Shown here: piece after piece, positions 34,477-42,522 of the stretch
Position numbering within the stretch: position 1 is the first letter of the stretch
How the letters are laid out: each line of letters opens with the position of its first letter
Origin: Sphingobium sp. SCG-1
Lineage (GTDB): Bacteria > Pseudomonadota > Alphaproteobacteria > Sphingomonadales > Sphingomonadaceae
DNA length: 64,000 bases
Direction: 5' to 3'
NCBI RefSeq assembly: GCF_002953135.1
Contig: NZ_CP026372.1
Location: 1,116,001-1,180,000 of the forward strand
The notes under the pieces: generated by a model
What the model was told of the DNA's origin: nothing
Seen by the model: only the letters and a program-made list of their open reading frames with translations
The model's database searches: none
Position numbers and translations under genes: made by a program

Positions 34477-35118
34477 ATGGACGATCGTTTCAATACCATT
34501 GCCGGTTGGGCGCTGTTTGCAGGCATCGTCGCGCTCGGCGGATCGATTGTCAGCGGCAAGCTGTTCCATGCGGAGCGTCCCGAAAAGATGGGCTATGCGA
34601 TCGAAGGCGTAGAGGCCGAAGGTGGTGCGGTCGAATCGGGCCCCGGCCTCAACACCCTGCTGGCCAGCGCCGATGTCGCCGCCGGTGAGAAGGTGTTCGG
34701 CAAGTGCGCCGCATGTCACACCGTTAATCAGGGCGGGGCGAACGGTATAGGTCCGAACCTGTATGCGACCGTCGATGAAGCGGTTGCCGAGGGCAAGGGC
34801 GGCTTCGCTTTCTCCGACGCGCTGAAGAAGAAGGGCGGCAAGTGGACCTTCGATCAGCTTGACGCATGGCTGAAGAGCCCGCGTGAATATGCGCCTGGTA
34901 CGAAGATGACCTTTGCCGGACTTGGCAATGGCGCCGATCGCGCGAATGTGATCGCCTATCTGAACGCACAGGGCTCCAACCTGCCGCTGCCCGCCGCCGA
35001 TGCGGCGCCAGCGGCTGCTGCCGCCGGGGATAATGCCGCTGCTGCGGGCAACGCTGCGGCGCCTGCCGCCAATGCCGCTGCACCGGCCGAGAACGCTGCG
35101 GCCCCTGCCGCCAAGTAA
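34477..35118 (+). CDS. Membrane-anchored c-type cytochrome
   Basis: This 213-residue protein has an N-terminal uncleaved anchor (TIAGWALFAGIVALGGSIVS), a class I cytochrome c domain with the haem motif CAACH near residues 77-81 (KVFGKCAACHTVNQGGANGI), and the axial Met in PGTKMTFAGL. The last 40 residues are a low-complexity Ala/Pro/Asn tail (repeats of NAAAPA). It resembles CycM/c552-type electron carriers between the bc1 complex and oxidases. GGAGGA 11 bases before the ATG supports this start over the longer open frame. Confidence 0.9.
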   Translation: MDDRFNTIAGWALFAGIVALGGSIVSGKLFHAERPEKMGYAIEGVEAEGGAVESGPGLNTLLASADVAAGEKVFGKCAACHTVNQGGANGIGPNLYATVDEAVAEGKGGFAFSDALKKKGGKWTFDQLDAWLKSPREYAPGTKMTFAGLGNGADRANVIAYLNAQGSNLPLPAADAAPAAAAAGDNAAAAGNAAAPAANAAAPAENAAAPAAK

Positions 35119-35138
35119 AGCGTCAACGATTTCAAGCG

Positions 35139-35174
35139 CGCCGCGCGATGGTTCAGGCCATCGCGCGGCGTTTT
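35139..35174 (+). terminator. Rho-independent terminator after the cytochrome c gene
   Basis: A perfect 13-bp stem (CGCCGCGCGATGG 35139-35151, CCATCGCGCGGCG 35158-35170) with a 6-nt loop is followed by TTTT. Confidence 0.85.
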
Positions 35175-35178
35175 GCTG

Positions 35179-36057
35179 TCAGCCGCACGCCATCATCGTG
35201 TCGTCCTTGTAGAAGGCGCAGACAGCGCTCCACGCTTCCTCTGCCGTTTCGACCCAGGTGATGAGGTCAAGATCGCGGTGCGAGATGACGCCTTCCTCGG
35301 CCAGCGCCTCGAAATTGATAACTTTAGTCCAGAAATCCTTGCCGAACAGCAGGATGGGAATGGGCTTCATCTTGCCGGTCTGGATCAGCGTCAGCAGCTC
35401 GAAAAACTCGTCGAACGTCCCGAAGCCGCCGGGGAACACTGCCAGCGCCCGCGCCCGCAACAGGAAGTGCATCTTGCGCAGCGCGAAATAGTGGAACTGG
35501 AACGATAATTCGGGCGTGACATAGATGTTGGGCGCCTGCTCATGCGGCAGCACGATGTTCATGCCGATCGACGGCGCATCCACATCCGCCGCGCCGCGAT
35601 TGGCCGCTTCCATGATCGACGGACCGCCGCCCGAGCACACCACGAAGTTGCGTTTGCCGTCTTCGCCCGCCGGGTAACGCGCCGCGATATTGGCCAGCCG
35701 CCGCGCCTCGACATAATATTTCGACTTGTCCGCCAGCCGCTGGGCAACTCCGCGCTCCTCGTCGGTCATCGCGGCGGCGAGGCGCTCCTGTGCCTTCTCC
35801 GGTTCGGGTATGCGCGCCGATCCGTAGAAGACGAAAGTCGATTCGATCTTCGCCTCGTTCATCAGCAATTCGGGCTTCAGCAGTTCGAGCTGAAACCGCA
35901 CAGGGCGCAAATCTTCGCGCAGCAGAAAGTCGGTGTCCTGAAACGCCAGTCTATAGGCGGCGCTCGTCGTCTGCGGTGTTTGCAGGTCTTTGGCGGCATC
36001 CTTCACTTCCTGCTTGGCAGGACGGAATTTGCGCTCTTCGATGTCTTTGTTGGTCAT
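35179..36057 (-). CDS. LOG family protein (lysine-decarboxylase-like Rossmann fold)
   Basis: This 292-residue protein has the LOG-family signature PGGFGTFDEFFE at residues 209-220, the CSGGGPSIMEAANRGA nucleotide-binding loop near 141-156, and STFVFYGSARIPEPE in the first strand. LOG proteins hydrolyse nucleoside 5'-monophosphates, giving cytokinin bases in plants; the bacterial physiological substrate is uncertain. About 70 residues precede the core, longer than small LOG proteins and typical of the alphaproteobacterial subgroup. Encoded against the cytochrome c gene. Confidence 0.85.
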   Translation of the reverse strand: MTNKDIEERKFRPAKQEVKDAAKDLQTPQTTSAAYRLAFQDTDFLLREDLRPVRFQLELLKPELLMNEAKIESTFVFYGSARIPEPEKAQERLAAAMTDEERGVAQRLADKSKYYVEARRLANIAARYPAGEDGKRNFVVCSGGGPSIMEAANRGAADVDAPSIGMNIVLPHEQAPNIYVTPELSFQFHYFALRKMHFLLRARALAVFPGGFGTFDEFFELLTLIQTGKMKPIPILLFGKDFWTKVINFEALAEEGVISHRDLDLITWVETAEEAWSAVCAFYKDDTMMACG

Positions 36058-36108
36058 CGGCGGGCATTAGCCAGCGGGCCGCGCCTTGCCAAGCACAAGC
36101 GCCTTAAC

Positions 36109-36795
36109 CTACCGGCAAAAGCCGCCTTTTCCGCCCATGTCGAAATGCAGATGGTCATGGTGCGCCGCATTGTAATCGGGGCTGAGGACCGTCCTGAAAC
36201 GCTTGCAGGCGCTGCTCCGGATGATGCGCAGGAACTGCTGTTCGCGACCATCTCCACCCCATCCGTTCTTCACCGAAATGCGGCGGCCATCGGCCAGCAG
36301 GAAGGCGGACACATCGACGGCATTGCTGAACGCATGTTCGGACAGCCGCCCCGACCCGGCGATCGGGCGACAGGAATAGGTGCCAAAGGTTTCGATCTTG
36401 ACCAACTCGCTACCCAGGAACAGCCGCGCGGCGGGCTGCACGCCATATCGTGCCCAAGCCGAGAACTTCGCCGCCAGCGGGCAGGTCATCGCGCCAAGAT
36501 TGGTGGTGGGGACGCCAATATCGATCAGCTTCACGCTGCCGAACGCCGAGCATCCACCGCCGAAACTGCGATCCTCCAGCGGCGTGAACTGCACCTGCGC
36601 CGCGCGCAGATTGGCCATGCACTGGCGGATTTCGGGCGACTGCGATCTGGGGGGAACAGGCCGTGCGACTGGCGGCCGCTTCACACGCACGCTGCGCCGG
36701 GGTTCGGGCGTTCCCGCGCAGGCGCTCAGCGCAACGATCAGCGCCAGCGTCACCCATCGCGTTGAAAAGCCCTGCAATGCCCGTCGCCCACGCAT
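36109..36795 (-). CDS. Extensin-like C-terminal domain lipoprotein
   Basis: This 228-residue protein starts with a lipoprotein signal (RWVTLALIVALSACAGTPEP) and a short basic/proline linker. The extensin-like C-terminal domain follows, with conserved Cys residues (IRQCMANL, GGGCSAFG, MTCPLAAKF, YSCRPIAG) and metal-site-like motifs SEHAFSNAVDVSAF and HHDHLHFDMG, as in peptidoglycan peptidases of the LAS group. A cell-wall role is likely. The open frame continues 271 codons upstream across the serC start; the lipobox fixes the start at 36795. Confidence 0.85.
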   Translation of the reverse strand: MRGRRALQGFSTRWVTLALIVALSACAGTPEPRRSVRVKRPPVARPVPPRSQSPEIRQCMANLRAAQVQFTPLEDRSFGGGCSAFGSVKLIDIGVPTTNLGAMTCPLAAKFSAWARYGVQPAARLFLGSELVKIETFGTYSCRPIAGSGRLSEHAFSNAVDVSAFLLADGRRISVKNGWGGDGREQQFLRIIRSSACKRFRTVLSPDYNAAHHDHLHFDMGGKGGFCR

Positions 36796-36897
36796 GACGA
36801 CGCTTATAACAGCACAGGGTGAACCTCTGGCAACGGCTTTCCCGCTCCATCCGCCGCACGACCGGCCGAGGGGCGCGGGACCGGAAGAAGCTTGACT

Positions 36898-36975
36898 AAA
36901 TGCGCGACATCTATAGGGCCGCCGACGGGCCACGCGGTCCCAACGCCGCGCAGCTCTCTGTAAGGAGACGCATAC
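36898..36975 (+). promoter_or_regulatory. serC 5' leader, possibly the alphaproteobacterial serC-motif RNA
   Basis: The 80-nt leader contains GGGCCGC...GCGGTCCC and CGCGG...CCGCG pairings that are mutually exclusive, ending just before the GGAGACG ribosome-binding site. A conserved serC-motif RNA is known upstream of alphaproteobacterial serC; I cannot confirm the match without its covariance model. TTGACT at 36892 could be a -35 box, but spacing to TATAGG (36912) is only 14 bp. Confidence 0.35.
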
Positions 36976-38136
36976 ATGACTGATGTTACTGCCGCCGGCG
37001 CAACCCTTGCGCCTGCTCCGAAGCCCGCTACCAAGCCGGCTCGCCCCTTCTTCTCTTCCGGACCCTGTGCCAAGCCTCCGGGCTGGAGCGCCGCTGCGCT
37101 CGCCACGGATTCGCTCGGCCGCTCGCATCGTTCGAAGATCGGCAAGACGCGCCTTCAGTATAGCATCGACCTGATGCGCGAATTGCTGAACCTGCCTGAC
37201 ACGCACCGCATCGGCATCGTGCCGGGGTCGGACACTGGCGCCTTTGAAATGGCGATGTGGACGATGCTCGGCGCGCGTCCCGTAACCGCGATGGCCTGGG
37301 AAAGCTTCGGCGAAGGCTGGGTGACGGACGCGGTCAAGCAATTGAAGATCGACCCGACCGTCGTGCGCGCCGATTACGGCCAGTTGCCCGATCTCACCTC
37401 TGCCGATTTCAGCCATGACGTGCTGTTCACCTGGAATGGCACCACCTCTGGCGTGCGCGTCCCCAATGCCGACTGGATTCCAGCGGACCGCGAAGGACTG
37501 ACCTTCGCCGACGCGACCAGCGCGGTGTTCGCCTATGACATCGACTGGACGAAGATCGACGTCGCCACCTTCTCCTGGCAAAAGGTGCTGGGCGGCGAAG
37601 GCGGCCATGGCGTCCTGATCCTTGGCCCCCGCGCTGTCGAACGCCTCGAAACCTATACGCCCGCATGGCCGCTACCCAAGGTGTTCCGTCTCGTGTCGAA
37701 GGGCAAGCTCACCGAAGGCGTGTTCAAGGGCGAAACGATCAACACGCCCTCGATGCTGGCCGTCGAAGACGCGATCTTCGCGCTGGAATGGGGCAAGTCG
37801 ATCGGCGGGGCCGCTGGCCTGATCGCACGCAGCGACGCCAATGCCGCCGCGCTCGACAAGATCGTCGCGGATCGCGACTGGCTCGGCCATCTCGCCGCCG
37901 ATCCGGCGTCGCGCTCGAAAACCAGCGTGTGCCTTACCGTCGAAGGCGCGGACGAAGCGTTCATCAAGAGCTTCGCCGGTCTGCTGGAGAAGGAAGGCGC
38001 GGCCTATGACATCGCCGGATATCGCGATGCCCCCGCAGGCCTGCGCATCTGGTGCGGCGCGACCGTCGACACTGCCGACATCGAGGCGCTCGGCCCATGG
38101 CTCGACTGGGCCTATGCCGAAGTGAAAGCCGCTTAA
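36976..38136 (+). CDS. serC: Phosphoserine aminotransferase
   Basis: This 386-residue PLP enzyme converts 3-phosphohydroxypyruvate to phosphoserine. Visible motifs include PFFSSGPCAKPPGWSAAALA, RIGIVPGSDTGAFEMAMW, LFTWNGTTSGVRVPNADWIP and the PLP-lysine in FSWQKVLGGEGGHGVLILGP near residue 200. This is the alphaproteobacterial/archaeal-type SerC and not the E. coli type. TAAGGAGA lies 8 bases before the ATG. serA follows 122 bp downstream, so the two serine-synthesis genes are co-transcribed or neighbouring units. Confidence 0.95.
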   Translation: MTDVTAAGATLAPAPKPATKPARPFFSSGPCAKPPGWSAAALATDSLGRSHRSKIGKTRLQYSIDLMRELLNLPDTHRIGIVPGSDTGAFEMAMWTMLGARPVTAMAWESFGEGWVTDAVKQLKIDPTVVRADYGQLPDLTSADFSHDVLFTWNGTTSGVRVPNADWIPADREGLTFADATSAVFAYDIDWTKIDVATFSWQKVLGGEGGHGVLILGPRAVERLETYTPAWPLPKVFRLVSKGKLTEGVFKGETINTPSMLAVEDAIFALEWGKSIGGAAGLIARSDANAAALDKIVADRDWLGHLAADPASRSKTSVCLTVEGADEAFIKSFAGLLEKEGAAYDIAGYRDAPAGLRIWCGATVDTADIEALGPWLDWAYAEVKAA

Positions 38137-38155
38137 CTCCCTCGCTACCCAATCA

Positions 38156-38232
38156 CGTCGTCCCAGCGAAGGCTGGGATCGCAGGCCCCTAGGTCCGACC
38201 CAGCCGCCTGAGATCCTGACCTTCGTCAGGAT
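38156..38232. repeat. Two palindromic repetitive elements between serC and serA
   Basis: Hairpin one is TCCCAGC/GCTGGGA (38161-38178) and hairpin two is ATCCTGAC/GTCAGGAT (38213-38232). Both match the short palindromes (GTCATCCC..., TCATCCTGA...) scattered in sphingomonad intergenic DNA. Confidence 0.6.
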
Positions 38233-38258
38233 GACGAATAGCAGAAAGGCTATTTGTC

Positions 38259-39839
38259 ATGCCCAAAGTCCTCATTTCCGACAAAATGGACCCCCGCGCC
38301 GCCGCCATCTTCCGCGACCGTGGCGTCGAAGTCGACGAAATCACCGGAAAGACGCCGGAAGAGCTGAAGGCCATTATCGGCCAATATGACGGCCTCGCCA
38401 TCCGCTCCTCGACCAAGGTGACGCAGGAAATCCTCGACGCTGCGACGAACCTGAAAGTGATCGGCCGCGCAGGCATCGGCGTCGACAATGTCGATATCCC
38501 CGCCGCTTCGGCCAAGGGCGTCGTCGTCATGAACACCCCGTTCGGCAATTCGATCACCACCGCCGAACACGCCATCGCGCTAATGTTCGCCCTCGCGCGC
38601 CAGTTGCCGGAGGCCGACGCCTCGACGCAGGCCGGCAAATGGGAGAAGAACCGCTTCATGGGCGTCGAAGTCACCGGCAAGGTGCTGGGCCTCATCGGAG
38701 CGGGCAACATCGGCTCGATCGTCGCGGACCGCGCGCTGGGCCTCAAGATGAAGGTCATCGCGTTCGACCCGTTCCTGACGCCCGAGCGCGCCGTGGACAT
38801 GGGCGTGGAGAAAGTGACGCTGGACGACTTGCTCGCCCGCGCCGACTTCATCACCCTGCACACGCCGCTGACCGACCAGACCCGCAATATCCTGTCGGCC
38901 GAAAACCTCGCCAAGACGAAGAAGGGCGTGCGCATCGTGAACTGCGCGCGTGGCGGCCTGATCGATGAAGCGGCCTTGAAGGCGGGTCTCGATAGCGGCC
39001 ATATCGGCGGCGCGGCATTGGACGTGTTCGTCACCGAGCCGGCCAAGGAAAGCCCCCTGTTCGGCACCCCCAACTTCATCTCGACTCCCCATCTCGGCGC
39101 ATCAACCGACGAAGCGCAGGTCAATGTCGCACTGCAAGTCGCCGACCAACTCTCCGATTACCTGCTGGATGGCGGCGTCACCAACGCCCTCAACATGCCG
39201 AGCCTGTCGGCCGAGGAAGCCCCGAAGCTCAAGCCCTATATGGCGCTGGCCGAAAAGCTGGGTAGCCTGCTGGGGCAACTTGAGGGTGACAAGGTGCAGG
39301 GCGTTTCGATCGAAGTCGAAGGTCATGCGGCTGAACTCAATCAGAAGCCGATCACGGCGGCGGTCCTCGCGGGTCTGATGCGCGCCTATTCCGACACAGT
39401 GAACATGGTCAACGCCCCGTATCTCGCCAAGGAACGCGGCCTTGACGTGCGCGAAGTCCGCCACGACCGCGAGGGCGCCTACCAGACTCTGGTGCGCGTC
39501 ACCGTGCAGACGCCAACCGGCGAACGTTCGGTCGCGGGCACGCTCTTCGGTCCGACTCAGCCGCGCCTCGTCGAACTGTTCGGCATCAAGGTCGAGGCCG
39601 ATCTGGCAGGCAACATGCTCTACATCGTCAACCAGGACGCGCCCGGCTTCATCGGTCGTCTGGGTTCGACGCTGGGGCAGGCGGACGTCAACATCGGCAC
39701 CTTCCACCTCGGCCGCCGCAATCAGGGCGGCGAGGCGGTGCTACTGCTGTCCGTCGATGGCACCGTGACCGAGCCGCTGCTTTGGGACATCTGCAAGCTG
39801 GCGGGTGTGAAGACCGTGAAGCTGCTGCGGTTTACGTGA
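38259..39839 (+). CDS. serA: D-3-phosphoglycerate dehydrogenase
   Basis: This 526-residue enzyme performs the first step of serine synthesis. The catalytic and NAD-binding domains show IRSSTKVTQEIL, the Rossmann motif GLIGAGNIGSIVADRALGLK near residue 147, the conserved Arg in VNCARGGLIDE and the catalytic His in FISTPHLGASTDEAQ. An intervening ASB domain and a C-terminal ACT domain (NMLYIVNQDAPGFIGRLGST, NIGTFHLGRRNQGGEA) make it the long, type I form that can be serine-regulated. Start ATG 38259 is preceded by AGAAAGG. Confidence 0.95.
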   Translation: MPKVLISDKMDPRAAAIFRDRGVEVDEITGKTPEELKAIIGQYDGLAIRSSTKVTQEILDAATNLKVIGRAGIGVDNVDIPAASAKGVVVMNTPFGNSITTAEHAIALMFALARQLPEADASTQAGKWEKNRFMGVEVTGKVLGLIGAGNIGSIVADRALGLKMKVIAFDPFLTPERAVDMGVEKVTLDDLLARADFITLHTPLTDQTRNILSAENLAKTKKGVRIVNCARGGLIDEAALKAGLDSGHIGGAALDVFVTEPAKESPLFGTPNFISTPHLGASTDEAQVNVALQVADQLSDYLLDGGVTNALNMPSLSAEEAPKLKPYMALAEKLGSLLGQLEGDKVQGVSIEVEGHAAELNQKPITAAVLAGLMRAYSDTVNMVNAPYLAKERGLDVREVRHDREGAYQTLVRVTVQTPTGERSVAGTLFGPTQPRLVELFGIKVEADLAGNMLYIVNQDAPGFIGRLGSTLGQADVNIGTFHLGRRNQGGEAVLLLSVDGTVTEPLLWDICKLAGVKTVKLLRFT

Positions 39840-39897
39840 GGTATGCGGGGTGGGAGATAACGCCTCTCACCCCTCCAGATCCCGTGACCCTTTCCCC

Positions 39898-39990
39898 GTT
39901 CGTCCTGAGCCTGTCGAAGGACTAGCCTGAGCGAAGACGAAGGCCGCCTCACTTCGTTCGGCTTGGCCCTTCGACAAGCTCAGGGTGAAC
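39898..39990. repeat. Inverted pair of dispersed palindromic repeats
   Basis: GTTCGTCCTGAGCCTGTCGA at 39898 and its inverted copy (39966-39990, ending GCTCAGGGTGAAC) are 25-bp near-matches in opposite orientation. They belong to the TGAGC.TGTCGAAGG family common in sphingomonad intergenic regions. Confidence 0.65.
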
Positions 39991-40039
39991 GGAGGTTGGG
40001 GTATGGCCTCTCCTCCAAAACTCGCTAGAAGCGCCAGCC

Positions 40040-41182
40040 ATGACCAAGCATAATCAAGCCATCGCCGGGCTGCTGCCCGAGGGCCTGTCCGACCGCCTGC
40101 CTCCAGCCGCCGAGGCATCGGCAAATCTGGCGCGCACCGTGCTCGATACGGTGGCGGCGCATGGCTATGCCCGCGTCATGCCGCCGATCGCCGAGTTCGA
40201 GGAGACGCTGACGCAGCGCCTCAAGTCCGCCCCTGCGAAGGATCTGCTGCGCGTGGTCGACCCGGTGTCGCAGCGTACGCTGGCCCTGCGCCCCGACATG
40301 ACGGCGCAAGTCGGACGGATCGCCGCGACGCGCCTTGCGGCGGCGGCGCGCCCGCTGCGCCTTTCCTATGGCGGCCCTGTCCTCAAACTGCGTGCCAATC
40401 AGCTTCGCCCCGAGCGCGAGCGGTTGCAGGTCGGCGCGGAACTCATCGGCACGGACAGTGTCGCGGCGGCGGTCGAGATCGTCAATGTCGCGATCGAGGC
40501 GCTACAGGCGGCGGGCGTCACCGGCATCACCATCGATTTCACGCTTCCCGACCTGATCGACACGCTGGCGGCTGGGCCGATGCCGCTGGGTGACGACGCG
40601 CGCGAACAGGTGCGCGTCGAACTGGATGCGAAGGATGCCGGTGCGCTGGTGGCATTGGGCGAAGGCGCTGCCGCCTATCTTCCGCTGATCGAGGCGGCGG
40701 GTCCGTTCCATGCGGCGATGGAGAAGCTGGAGGCTATCGACGCCGCGACGGGGCAGGGCGCCATCGCCAGCCGCATCGCGGCACTGCGCGCCATCGCAAA
40801 GCCGGTCGGCTGGGACATCACCCTGACGCTCGATCCCACGGAACGCCACGGCTTCGAATATCAAAGCTGGTTCGGCTTCTCGATCTTCGCCGAGGGGTTT
40901 GTCGGGGAAATCGGGCGCGGCGGCTGCTACACGATCCTGCGCAGCGGCGGCAGCGAAGAGCCCGCTGTCGGCTTTTCGCTCTTCCCCGATCCGCTGATCG
41001 ACGCCGGTTTCGGGCAACTCCCCACCAAGCGTCTGTTCCTGCCTCTCGGCCATGATGCGGAGCGTGCGAAGGCCTTGCGCACGGAAGGCTGGCGCACAAT
41101 TGCTGCACTCTCGGACCGTGACGACGGTGCAGCATTGGGCTGCGACCATTGGCTCGATGGGAGGGACGTGCGGAGTTATTAG
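40040..41182 (+). CDS. hisZ: ATP phosphoribosyltransferase regulatory subunit
   Basis: This 380-residue protein is a class II histidyl-tRNA synthetase paralogue. Motifs are LLPEGLSDRLPPAAEA, YARVMPPIAEFEE, LALRPDMTAQVGRIAATRL, LRLSYGGPVLK, RERLQVGAELIG and late GRGGCYTIL. HisZ binds short-form HisG and provides histidine feedback control, so a short HisG gene should exist elsewhere. The synthetase anticodon domain is absent, which separates it from HisS. Confidence 0.9.
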   Translation: MTKHNQAIAGLLPEGLSDRLPPAAEASANLARTVLDTVAAHGYARVMPPIAEFEETLTQRLKSAPAKDLLRVVDPVSQRTLALRPDMTAQVGRIAATRLAAAARPLRLSYGGPVLKLRANQLRPERERLQVGAELIGTDSVAAAVEIVNVAIEALQAAGVTGITIDFTLPDLIDTLAAGPMPLGDDAREQVRVELDAKDAGALVALGEGAAAYLPLIEAAGPFHAAMEKLEAIDAATGQGAIASRIAALRAIAKPVGWDITLTLDPTERHGFEYQSWFGFSIFAEGFVGEIGRGGCYTILRSGGSEEPAVGFSLFPDPLIDAGFGQLPTKRLFLPLGHDAERAKALRTEGWRTIAALSDRDDGAALGCDHWLDGRDVRSY

Positions 41183-41227
41183 AGGGGTTGGTGCGGCTTT
41201 TGGCGTGTATGGTGCCAACGCGGATGA

Positions 41228-41638
41228 CTAGAGAGTCTGAGAAAGCGGAAGGATGTGAACGCGGGTAAGTGGTGCAAGCGGCATTGTTGTTGCTTCCGCG
41301 TAGTTAACCCAAACGGCTTCTTCGATCTCAAGCTGCGTCTTGGGGGTGTGCTGAGTACGTACGTGAAAGACTTCAGCCTTCACGACAAAGTCTGCTTCGT
41401 TAGCCGCCGCAGCAGAAAACTGGCCGAGGGAGCGAGCCTCATTATCGGCCAACGACAGCCCGATCTCTTCACCTAACTTGCGTCGAAGCGCTGATAGCGC
41501 ATCTTCGCCATCCTCTATCTTGCCCCCGGCTTGCATGAACCAGGGGGTGCCAGCCTTCCAAACTAGCAGCAGCCGTCCGGCTCCATCGTCAATCAAGGCC
41601 GCCGCAATTTGGATCGTGCGATTAGCTCTCTGTCTCAT
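41228..41638 (-). CDS. Nudix hydrolase with altered Nudix box
   Basis: This 136-residue protein has a Nudix box, GGKIEDGEDALSALRRKLGE followed by EIGL, in which the usual RE pair reads RK; the later EE pair is intact. Strands before it (IQIAAALIDDGAGRLLLVWK) and after it (FVVKAEVFHVRTQ) fit a small pyrophosphohydrolase. Base composition is clearly lower in GC than both flanking genes, suggesting recent acquisition or a divergent origin. The substrate is unknown. Confidence 0.78.
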   Translation of the reverse strand: MRQRANRTIQIAAALIDDGAGRLLLVWKAGTPWFMQAGGKIEDGEDALSALRRKLGEEIGLSLADNEARSLGQFSAAAANEADFVVKAEVFHVRTQHTPKTQLEIEEAVWVNYAEATTMPLAPLTRVHILPLSQTL

Positions 41639-41725
41639 CCGAATAGGGTAGCAGGCACGAAAATCGGTTCAACCGACGTTTATGGGGCAGTCCGGTCCTT
41701 CTCCCGCGCAGTCACCAACCCACCT

Positions 41726-42520
41726 TCACCGCACTTTACCCAGAATCTCGCGCGCTCGCGGTTCGAGCCGCTCCACCGCCGCAGCATGGATGCCGGGCGC
41801 GCAGCATAATACGCCGAACGCCGTGGGGTCTTTGCGATTGAAGCCGAGCGGCCGCCCCAGCGCATCGCTCACCGCAGCACCCGCTTCCTGCGCGATCAAT
41901 GCGGCGGCGGCGATGTCCCATTCATTGCCCCAGCGGATCGTCGCCAGCAGATCGGCCTCGTCCGCCGCGACCATCGCCATCCGCAGCGCAATGCTGTTGG
42001 GCTTTGCGACGGCCGTGAGATCATGGTCGACCTTCGGCAAGGCATCGGCGGGAACGCGCGCGCCGGGCAATTGCTGGCGCTGACTCGCTACCAGCGCGCG
42101 GCCATTCCGTGTCGCGCCGCCATTGGCCTGCGCGATCCACAACTCGTTGCGGGCAGGCGCTGCCAATATCCCGAAACGGGGGAGTCCCGCCTCCACCAGC
42201 GCCACAGATACCGCCCAACCAGGCCTTCCGCGCAGATAATCGCGAGTCCCGTCGATCGGATCGACCACCCACACCCGGTCGGTGCCCAGCCGATGCGCGG
42301 TGTCCGCCGTTTCCTCCGATAGCCACCCCGCATCCGGTGCCAGATCGTGAAGCGCGCGCTTCAGCATGGCGTTCACGTCCATATCGGCATCGCAGACCAT
42401 TTCTCCGGGTGTCTTTTCCCAGCGTTCCACCTTGGTCTTGCCGCCCGCCCACAGGGTCAGGGCATGGTCGGCGGCTTCCGCCACCGCGTCTACTGCCTGC
42501 CGGAATAAGCGGTCTGCCAT
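41726..42520 (-). CDS. Inositol monophosphatase-family 3'(2'),5'-bisphosphate nucleotidase (CysQ-like)
   Basis: This 264-residue Mg-dependent phosphatase has the motifs of the family: GWLSEET (metal Glu pair), VVDPIDGTRDYLRG near residue 87 and WGNEWDIAAAALIAQEAG near residue 205. The DYLRG loop and overall length favour CysQ-type nucleotidase over inositol monophosphatase, but SuhB-like activity cannot be excluded. It ends the pmbA-cysQ pair, separated by only 2 bases from the pmbA stop. Confidence 0.82.
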   Translation of the reverse strand: MADRLFRQAVDAVAEAADHALTLWAGGKTKVERWEKTPGEMVCDADMDVNAMLKRALHDLAPDAGWLSEETADTAHRLGTDRVWVVDPIDGTRDYLRGRPGWAVSVALVEAGLPRFGILAAPARNELWIAQANGGATRNGRALVASQRQQLPGARVPADALPKVDHDLTAVAKPNSIALRMAMVAADEADLLATIRWGNEWDIAAAALIAQEAGAAVSDALGRPLGFNRKDPTAFGVLCCAPGIHAAAVERLEPRAREILGKVR

Positions 42521-42522
42521 GG

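Noticed and set aside
35542..36765. 407-codon plus-strand ORF over the LOG and extensin-like genes
   Set aside because: It has no recognisable motif and is fully explained by the two minus-strand genes.
36796..37608. N-terminal extension of the extensin-like gene
   Set aside because: It crosses the serC start on the other strand and lies upstream of a clear lipoprotein signal.
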